From Prinia subflava (taxonomy: Eukaryota; Chordata; Aves; Passeriformes; Cisticolidae), in the NCBI RefSeq assembly GCF_021018805.1, contig NC_086250.1:66475322-66539321 (forward strand): 64,000 bases of DNA. Reading direction: 5' to 3'. The notes under the pieces were generated by a model. The model searched no databases and was not told the DNA's origin. It saw only the letters and a list, made by a program, of their open reading frames with translations. Shown piece by piece: positions 57,379 to 64,000 of this stretch. The first letter of the stretch is position 1, and each line of letters begins with the position of its first letter. Position numbers and translations under genes: made by a program.

Positions 57379-57438
57379 TCATATATTCTGGGATCTTGAA
57401 GATTTCAGCTGAACAGATTCAAAATTATCTTCCTTTTC
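57379..57438 (-). CDS. ELAPOR2: ELAPOR2 terminal coding exon (19 residues and stop)
   Basis: Acceptor CCATTGCAG, then 19 codons giving [19 protein letters not shown] and TGA at 57381-57379. It follows SLATK in phase 0, 2.6 kb from the previous exon. The human end, from memory, is nearly the same (EKEDHFESVQLKTSRSPNI). The bird form has Q for P third from the end. It is too short to stand out as an ORF, but the homology is unambiguous. Confidence 0.93.
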   Translation of the reverse strand, partial: EKEDNFESVQLKSSRSQNI

Positions 57439-60400
57439 CTGCAATGGAAAAGACAGGTTCCCATCAACTGTGTTTCCTCAAAATCTCTCCAGCAGTCAGC
57501 ACAATCACCTCTTCTCTCATTATCCCTTTCCCAAAAATTTCACTTTATTTTAATACAGTAATAATAATAAGTGCACAGTTTGACCCTTTAATATTTAATA
57601 ACATTACTAACTCTGTAAAAATTTGCAAAACCAATAAAATTATGCTATAGCTATTGTTCATGGTACTTATTTTAGAGGGTACAGGGAAAGTCTTCATTTC
57701 ATATTCATAGAATAGGACAGGTAGTCTGAGCTGGGGAATTGCAAAGTAATCATCTCTATGGTTATTATCATTTATTAATGTATTTCCCACAATATATAAA
57801 ATATATAAAAAGCATAGCATGTGAGTGTGAACACCACTGCCTTGCTCCTGGATTCCAATCTCAACACCTCCTCTGGAAGTTCCACAGGACAAAACAAGTC
57901 TAAAAATCATTTGCCATCTTAAAATCAGGGCAAGAGGGTTGAGTTTTCTCTCTGTTTTCATTTGCTGGGTGACAGCCTCGGCCATCTGGCCAGCAGGAAT
58001 CGGAGTGAGCAAGAAATGTGGACATACACACCCAAATAGTTTGCAAACTGTCTAAAACTACCTTCATAATCTGATTTTTAAGGCCATCTCAGACTGATCA
58101 GGACAGCCTGGTGCAGACATGAGAAAGAAGGGGAGAAATTTTCTGTGCTAGTCTAGTGAAAAATATGTGCTCTGAAGAGCCTACAATTGTCATGCCGGAG
58201 ACAACAGCCCCCAATCTGAAAAAGGTTTGTAATTATTTGGCTTCTATCTTCTCATTAAAAATAAGTCATCCCTTGCTGTATTACAGGCCTAGCCCTCAAT
58301 CCCTTGGGTACTCAAATCCACTGATATCTTTGTGACATGCTGGCAGAAATGCCATAGCCTGAAGCTTGGACATATAGTTAGGACACTGCAGATTTTTTTT
58401 CTCTCTCATTTTACATTTATCCTTTTTCTTTCCTCCATACATTTTTTTCTGTATTTTACATGCTTATGTAGCAGGACATGAATTTCTTCATCTTTTGGAT
58501 AAATGAAAAGCAATGCCTATAATATTTGTGTTTGATAAATATATATTAAATTTGGGTTATCTGCAGGGATACAGGACCCAGAGCTGAGTGAACTAATGAG
58601 GTACTGAGTCGAGTTTGCCAGCTATTGTTATCTGGCAGTAAAATAAGGAACAAGCTTGGAAATATCTGACAAGCTTGTTGAAAAAGGAGAGAACACTCAG
58701 GAGGCCTGCTACAGTGGATATAGAAACATTAAAAACTCCAAGAAGGCATTCAAGTTGTCTGAATACTGAAATACTAAAGCTTACTTCTATTTTTGCAACA
58801 TCAGCAGAAAATTTTATACGATTTGATTTTATTTACATTTTCAATATTCTCAATATTGAATTAAGAATTAATATTGAATTTCTGCCCCTTTCCACAAGGA
58901 ACGATATTGATTTTGCAAGACAAATAGGCTGGGGTCAAGGGAAAGTTCTGCACATTATCTGTGCAATGGTAACTTCTCCTAGGAGGGATATCTGAAGAGC
59001 AGGTAGTGTAGCAAGAGGACACTAGTCAAATAAAAAATGTAAAAGAATGAAATGAAGAGAAGAGAAAGAAGGGAAAAGAAAGGCAGCAGACAAGCTTTCA
59101 TTACATTGCATTCAATCACAGAAAGAAGAAAAAAAAAAGGACACAAGGAAAAAACTCTCAAAATTCAACATTCAGCGATATTATTTGGACAACAAACTAG
59201 AGTACAATGTTTTAAAATTAATTTTCATTATGATCTTGTAAGAGACTTTCTAAGACACTCACTTCAACAAAAGTGTTTGAAAGGGAAAATGTGATTTGCC
59301 TTTATCCTGATTGTAACAGATGCCCCCCTAGAATCCCTTAAAGACAACACCACCCTTTCCATAGCACAGATTTCAAGGCATTTGGAACAAAGACCAAAGA
59401 GCTTTTGGGATCTACCATGATGGCCCTCTGGGGCTCCTCTCAGAAATGTTCAAAGGACGCCAAAGACTTCGGTGCTGTCAATTCAGACATGCAACAACCC
59501 ACATCACATCTACCGCAGAAAAAAAAATGCTTTTTTGGTGTTGTTTCCCACTGAAATGGAGGAGGCTGCTGTGTTGGGCAACAGGCTGAAGCTGATGCTT
59601 CCTCTTCAGCTGAATCCTACTCAAAATTATGGTTTTCCAGTCAGCCATGAAGCCAGCCCAGGTGAGCTGAGAGCAGCTGGCTGGTGGCTGCATTGCCAAT
59701 GTCAATTTTTTGTGTCTCTAATAGCTGTGTTTGCCTCAGCAATGGATGTGCCTGGAAGGATTCTGGGCAAAAAGGTTCTCTCTGCCATTAACTGGGGGTT
59801 TTTTTGTGTCACCCATGCAATAAAAAATGCTGAAATTCTCTCTGGAGGAAGGAGCATGTACCCAAACCCCTACAACATTTCTTAATTTTATCCATACTGT
59901 GGATTTCAGCAGATGATTATGGACAGGATGAGGTGTGCGTGGGAGGCTGCACTGCTGTGAAATTAGCATCAAAGACTCATCACATCCAGTAACAAATAAA
60001 GGTAACAATTATTTTTAACATTAATATTGGTAATTACTACTCACCTTTGTTGCCAAGGATTTGAGCTTCCCCAGCAGTGACTGCTTATTTGAATATACTA
60101 TTTCTTCTTCATTATCTTCTCCTTCCATTATAGCACAGCTGTCAGCAGCTGGCAGTTCACATTCTTTGGAGTTTGTTGTCATCACTAATTTGGAATATTT
60201 ATACTCCAGCCTGAAGATACAAAGCCACACAGGAATAGACTTTTTTCTCAAATGTCCCATACTCAGGGTTTTTGTAATTTAGGTTGTCAGCATTTCTCCC
60301 ACATAGTTACTTCTGAGGTAGTGGAAATTGGATACTTTTCAATAATTTAAAATAAGTAACCAAAATAGTATTAACAACACAGTGAGCTCTTGCTCTCCAA

Positions 60401-61957
60401 TTAGTCCTCTATCCCTATAAAAGAACCATGCTTTCCCAAAAGACCACAGGGAGGACAAGAGGGTTTCCTGCATGAACAACTGCTGGTTGGGCCAACAACC
60501 AAAATAGAACTAAGCAATATGGTCAAGAATATAATTTTTTACCAAGCTGAAAGGGACTAATTAGGCTAAATATATGGACTAATTAGGCTAAATATACCCT
60601 TCTGATCTTCAGAGCTTGAGAAAGACGTTGCTTCAGAACCTAAAGTCAACTTCAAACTCTCAAGGGTTAAAGAGACAGTTCCTATTGGGAAATCATGCCA
60701 TTGCAAATTACTGTGAGTGTTCTACACTTTCCTTACCAGAATTTTTATAGCCACCGTTGACAGAAGAAACATCAACTTGGTGTATGGATGGATTGATCCT
60801 ACAAGGAACTTCTCATCAACAGTGTCATAAATTCAGAGGCAGCAAAAGTCACTCCATCAAGCTTTTAGCTAACTTTTATCTGGAACACAATTTGTAGTAC
60901 TTACTTCTGGTTCTTCTTCCAAAAATAGCAAGTCAAGGCTATGAGCAGAACGGCTGTGAAAGCACCAACACCAGCTCCAACTTTAAGCCAAAAATCCACA
61001 GTTTCACAAGTGCTGGTCCTTTTTTCTGGCAAGGGAACTCCTTTAATGCAATGCTTTGGCTCATTCCATACATATAAGGTTTCCTTTCAAACAGAAAACA
61101 CCAAAAAGTGAGCTGAAAAGAGAACTGCAGACTAGACTTAGAGAAAACAAGCTGTTCTGAGGTAGAAAGGTCAGATAACTTTTCAGTGAAAGCAAACCAA
61201 AACACACCCTTCAGGTTTTCAGACTTCAGGTTTTCAGTTACATTGTCCAGTCACCCCCTTGCTTGTGCCTGCAGATTCAGGCATGGCAAAAGCCTGAAAA
61301 AAGGATTTCCTCCTCGTAGAGCTCTCCACGTGACACAACATGGGCTGGACAGCTATTGGGAAAAGGTGTGCCTGCACAGGAGCTGCTGATCAGCAGGACA
61401 GTTTGAACCTGAGGAAGGACTTCCTGATATTTGACTAGAGAAGGCAGCAGCAAAAACATTGCAAGCAAGTAGGGTGAATTGATGAACTGACATTTAGAAA
61501 CCTTTCCTAGCCTGCCCTGATGTTTATGGCTACGAAAGAGCTGGAGTCCTTTGGGCACTCCATCCTTCAGAAATAACTGTCCTGCATGTAGGAATGCTTT
61601 GAGAGATCACATCCTTACTCACACACAAGGAACCACAGGAACCACACTGCCACTGACACAGTCATTCCTGAGTCTAAACACAGCTCCTCCCTCAGCCTGA
61701 TCCAAGCCAGCTCAGAGCCTGCGCTGAGATCTTCCATCCCACTCACAAAGCAACTTGCACACCAAATTTCAGCAGGAGTCCAAGTTATACCCAAATGAGC
61801 CCATCTGACTTTGAGACGTGGCTCCTGTACCTGAAATCCCTTTTTGCAGGCTCCCTCAATCTCGTGGTAGTCCTGCTCCGTGCAGAGAGGACAAGCTTCT
61901 GCACTCTCCCACAGAAAGTAGAACGTGCATCCATCGCAGGTGCCCGCGGGGCAGGAG
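57379..61957 (-). CDS. ELAPOR2: ELAPOR2 (KIAA1324L), 3' part: last four coding exons
   Basis: Minus-strand exons 61957-61831, 61083-60905, 60210-60045 and 57438-57379 join in frame across GT/AG introns and end at TGA 57381-57379. Together they give about 177 residues: a cysteine-rich lumenal segment, one transmembrane helix and a tail of about 77 residues. Identification rests on near-identity to the human KIAA1324L C-terminus as I remember it ([40 protein letters not shown]). The family is a type I membrane protein of the endosome-lysosome system, linked to autophagy in the paralogue ELAPOR1. Its place beside GRM3 in opposite orientation fits human 7q21. The 5' part of the gene, with the signal peptide and most lumenal domains, lies beyond 64000. 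Confidence 0.93.
57439..60044 (-). other. ELAPOR2: ELAPOR2 last intron (2,606 bp)
   Basis: Minus-strand donor GTGAGT at 60044, acceptor TTGCAG at 57439. AT-rich, with a nested inverted/direct repeat of AATATTGAA at 58840-58879 and a purine-rich tract near 59050-59085. No other exon seen. Confidence 0.8.
60045..60210 (-). CDS. ELAPOR2: ELAPOR2 penultimate coding exon: cytoplasmic tail
   Basis: Acceptor TATCTTCAG; first base completes K of NQK, followed by 55 codons beginning [10 protein letters not shown] and ending SLATK before donor GTGAGT at 60044. YSKL fits the YxxPhi sorting signal for clathrin adaptors, in keeping with an endosome/lysosome protein. An acidic stretch (EGEDNEEE) follows. 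Confidence 0.95.
60211..60904 (-). other. ELAPOR2: ELAPOR2 intron (694 bp)
   Basis: Minus-strand donor GTAAGT, acceptor TCTTCAG. Contains a 22-bp-period exact duplication at 60554-60596, each copy carrying CTAATTAG. Confidence 0.85.
60554..60596. repeat. 22-bp-period tandem duplication in an ELAPOR2 intron
   Basis: GGACTAATTAGGCTAAATATA occurs at 60554-60574 and again, exactly, at 60576-60596, separated by one T. Each copy carries the palindrome CTAATTAG. Confidence 0.93.
60905..61083 (-). CDS. ELAPOR2: ELAPOR2 exon, third from the end: juxtamembrane region and transmembrane helix
   Basis: Starts [20 protein letters not shown], then [12 protein letters not shown], the hydrophobic helix ([19 protein letters not shown]) and the stop-transfer residues KKNQK. 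The acceptor is GTTTGAAAG, with a poor pyrimidine tract close to the AG; the donor is GTAAGT at 60904. Phase 0 at the start, two bases of a split lysine codon at the end. Confidence 0.92.
61084..61830 (-). other. ELAPOR2: ELAPOR2 intron (747 bp)
   Basis: Minus-strand donor GTACAG, acceptor TGAAAG. No repeats or further coding sequence recognised. Confidence 0.8.
61831..61957 (-). CDS. ELAPOR2: ELAPOR2 exon, fourth from the end: cysteine-rich lumenal segment
   Basis: Acceptor CTCTCCTCGTAG precedes 61957; the exon begins with the last base of a split codon, then [18 protein letters not shown], and ends CKKGFQ before donor GTACAG. Cysteines in CPAGTCDGC and CPLC resemble the receptor-type cysteine-rich repeats of this family. 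The acceptor lies 61 bp from a 229-bp purine/pyrimidine repeat (62019-62247). Donor GTACAG is weaker than the consensus GTAAGT. Confidence 0.92.
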
Positions 61958-64000
61958 CTACGAGGAGAGCAGAACTCAGTTACCAAAGAAATACTCACAA
62001 AGAAATACATAAAAATACAGAGGGAGAGGGAGAGGGAGAGGGGGAGGGGGAGGGGGAGGGGGAGGGAGAGGGAGAGGGAGAGGGAGAGGGAGAGGGAGAG
62101 GGAGAGGGAGAGGGAGAGGGAGAGGGAGAGGGAGAGGGAGAGGGAGAGGGAGAGGGAGAGGGAGAGGGAGAGGGAGAGGGAGAGGGAGAGGGAGAGGGAG
62201 AGGGAGAGGGAGAGGGAGAGGGAGAGGGAGAGGGAGAGGGAGAGGGGACACCTCCATCACTGTTCTCTTGTACAGGGTGGCTGTTCCACGTGAATGCTGC
62301 TATCTGGTTCCTGCCATTGTTCTAATGGCATCTGGGTGATTTAGTCCATATGGAATGGACTTGTCCTGTCATGGTTAATTACTAGAAGGATGTTCACCAG
62401 TTAATGAAGAGATAACAGCTTCTCTCACTCCAAGAAAAACTAATGGCCTACTTTGTATTCAGCCTGCAGAAGAAAGTTGTACTGGCAGTGGCAGGACAGT
62501 CACGTAGATTTTGTTACTGACAATCACATCAGGTCTGACAGCAGCAATGGCCGAAGGCCATGCAAGAAGTTTGGTGATGTAAATATGAAATATATTCATG
62601 CAAAAAAAAAATGGATTTAAAGTTGTGTTGTTCTATATCATCTGGAAACCTGACATCCGGATTAGAAGCACTGAAAAATCCCCAGCCCTGAAAGCCCAAG
62701 ATTTCTGGCTTATCCAGATTTGAATACCTGACAACAGGTACATTCCTCTGTGATTTATGGAGCATTTTTCCAACCCACATGGCAAGAGCACTGACAGACC
62801 TTTCTCCTCAACTGCTTTCATCTCATACTGTAGCTTCCTGTGACTCTAAACACCACGCCTGGAGGATCAAGGATCAAGGAGTTCCATTATTTGACATATA
62901 TCTGATACCTCACTGTGTGAGAACAGCAGACTGCTGAGCTAATCAAAGGGGGACAGGAAAGGAGAAGTCAGCGTGAACTGAGATAAGGGACACGTGTCAG
63001 CTGTGTGCCCTTTCTGCCCATGCTCAACACTTTCAAAAGCCAGGTGGATTGTTCCTCCCTCACTACTGCTGCTCTATCACAGCTCACATCGTGTTTATCC
63101 TGTGGCACTGGAAGAACATCTGAAGAATTTTCACACAGAAGCTGATGGTGGCTTATTGCCCAGCATAATTTGTGGTGGGACTGGTTCCTCAGAAACTGGG
63201 GTAAGCACCTCCAAAGGTGATCAAGTACCAGTCACTCATCCACCACCTGTGAAGTAGTCTCTGCCTTCATTCAGGCAAGCACAGTTTGTGTGTCCCGAGA
63301 GGGATCAAAGGATCCTACACTTCTCACACTGTTAACTTTTGGGAAAAGGACTTAGCTGTTGGGAAGGAGGATGAGAGAGCTATCAGCTGTTCTGTAGTAA
63401 CATCCAGACAGACTAAAATGGACCTTAATAACCAAAGAAGAGAGTTATCAGAGTTGAAGGAAGCTTCTGAAAAATTACAGTGTGTTGCTGAAAAGTAATA
63501 AAATTGATTCTTTTACTGCTTTTTTTCTCTGCAATTTTTCAATCATGCTTATGCCTTAAGTTATGTTTATACAGGTGTAAACAGGATTTTGGAAGAAAGA
63601 AGCTTTTTAAAGTCCCTCAAATCAGACTGAAGGGAAAAAAAAGGCAAATTAAACACAACTGGTACAAGGCGGCCAGGATACAGCAATGAAACACATAAAT
63701 AAATACATCCCAAACAAAAAATAGACAGTCAGGGCTCACATAAGCATTGCAATAGCAGCTTTCAAAATTCCTAGAACAGGTTGTTTTTTTCCCAAAACAA
63801 TAATTTTCCCTAGCCACTGCTGTAGATCAATGAAGAAAAACTACCTCTCAAAGCCTTAACTAGGCAGTTCTAATCAGGAGGCCAAAGATTAAAATAAGGA
63901 ACTGAAATAAAGGAGAAGTGAAGACAGGAAAACATCACTGCATTTTCTTTTGTGTTTAAGCTCAGAACAACCTGCCACACAGCCTAAACACTGATCAGTT
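61958..64000 (-). other. ELAPOR2: ELAPOR2 intron, continuing past the window edge
   Basis: Begins with the acceptor before 61957. Apart from the hexamer repeat at 62019-62247 I recognise nothing. No minus-strand segment resembles the next upstream ELAPOR2 exon, which probably lies beyond 64000. Plus-strand frames at 62994-63257 and 63286-63498 have no recognisable homology. Confidence 0.6.
62019..62247. repeat. (GGGAGA)n microsatellite, 229 bp, with a short (GGGGGA)n stretch
   Basis: Uninterrupted purine strand on plus, pyrimidine strand on the ELAPOR2 sense strand. Units are GGGAGA except about four GGGGGA units at 62040-62063. Runs of GGG every six bases fit the G-quadruplex pattern, and the mirror-symmetric purine tract can form triplex DNA. 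It is in the ELAPOR2 intron, 61 bp upstream of the exon at 61957. Confidence 0.98.

Noticed and set aside
59560..59700. Candidate terminal exon of ELAPOR2 (minus-strand text similar to NFE...QLK)
   Set aside because: It has an in-frame stop and needs a frameshift; the segment at 57438-57379 matches far better, with a proper acceptor and stop.
61795..62325. Long plus- and minus-strand frames of repeated GE, RE and PL dipeptides
   Set aside because: Produced by the (GGGAGA)n repeat, which has no stop in several frames.
63286..63498. 71-codon plus-strand frame with a heptad-like end, followed closely by AATAAA
   Set aside because: Short, no homology recognised, and it lies inside an ELAPOR2 intron; chance is the simplest explanation.

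Overview
The window is vertebrate nuclear DNA, almost certainly from a songbird. Short exons with canonical GT/AG splice sites sit in large AT-rich introns. The interspersed repeats are CR1 LINE remnants, which dominate bird genomes, and one SINE has a tRNA-Ile-like head fused to a CR1-type tail, a structure known from passerines (TguSINE1-like). There are no bacterial, viral or plasmid genes and no operons or CRISPR arrays.

Two protein-coding genes are supported and they converge tail to tail. (1) GRM3, metabotropic glutamate receptor 3, lies on the + strand. All five coding exons are present: 5550-6017, 18976-19831, 39813-40879, 44342-44516 and 49758-49831. They join in frame to 2640 nt, or 879 residues plus stop, the same length as I recall for human GRM3. 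A 5'UTR segment starts at a strong splice acceptor (exon from 5414). The 3'UTR ends at a poly(A) signal near 50283. The non-coding first exon and promoter must lie upstream of the window. (2) ELAPOR2 (KIAA1324L) lies on the - strand. The last four coding exons are present: 61957-61831, 61083-60905, 60210-60045 and 57438-57379. They encode the last cysteine-rich segment, the single transmembrane helix and the whole cytoplasmic tail. The rest of the gene continues beyond position 64000. GRM3 followed by ELAPOR2 in opposite orientation is the conserved vertebrate neighbourhood (human 7q21).

Layout: 1-5413 is upstream or intronic DNA of GRM3 with one unrecognised 191-codon minus-strand ORF. 5414-50305 is GRM3, with introns of about 13.0, 20.0, 3.5 and 5.2 kb. 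About 50.3-55.3 kb is intergenic, with a perfect 20-bp hairpin and a CR1 remnant. About 55.27-57.38 kb is the probable ELAPOR2 3'UTR, containing an (ATCC)n microsatellite. 57.38-64.0 kb is the ELAPOR2 3' end, including a 229-bp purine-only hexamer repeat right behind a splice acceptor.

I found no new biological system. The observations most worth following are these. Skipping GRM3 exon 39813-40879 leaves a frame that stays open through both remaining coding exons and past the normal stop, giving exactly 96 new residues; this is the architecture I recall for the human GRM3-delta-4 isoform. A long polypyrimidine/G4-prone tract sits 61 bp from an ELAPOR2 3' splice site. GC content falls sharply halfway through one GRM3 exon. 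Three perfect short-loop inverted repeats look like template-switch products.
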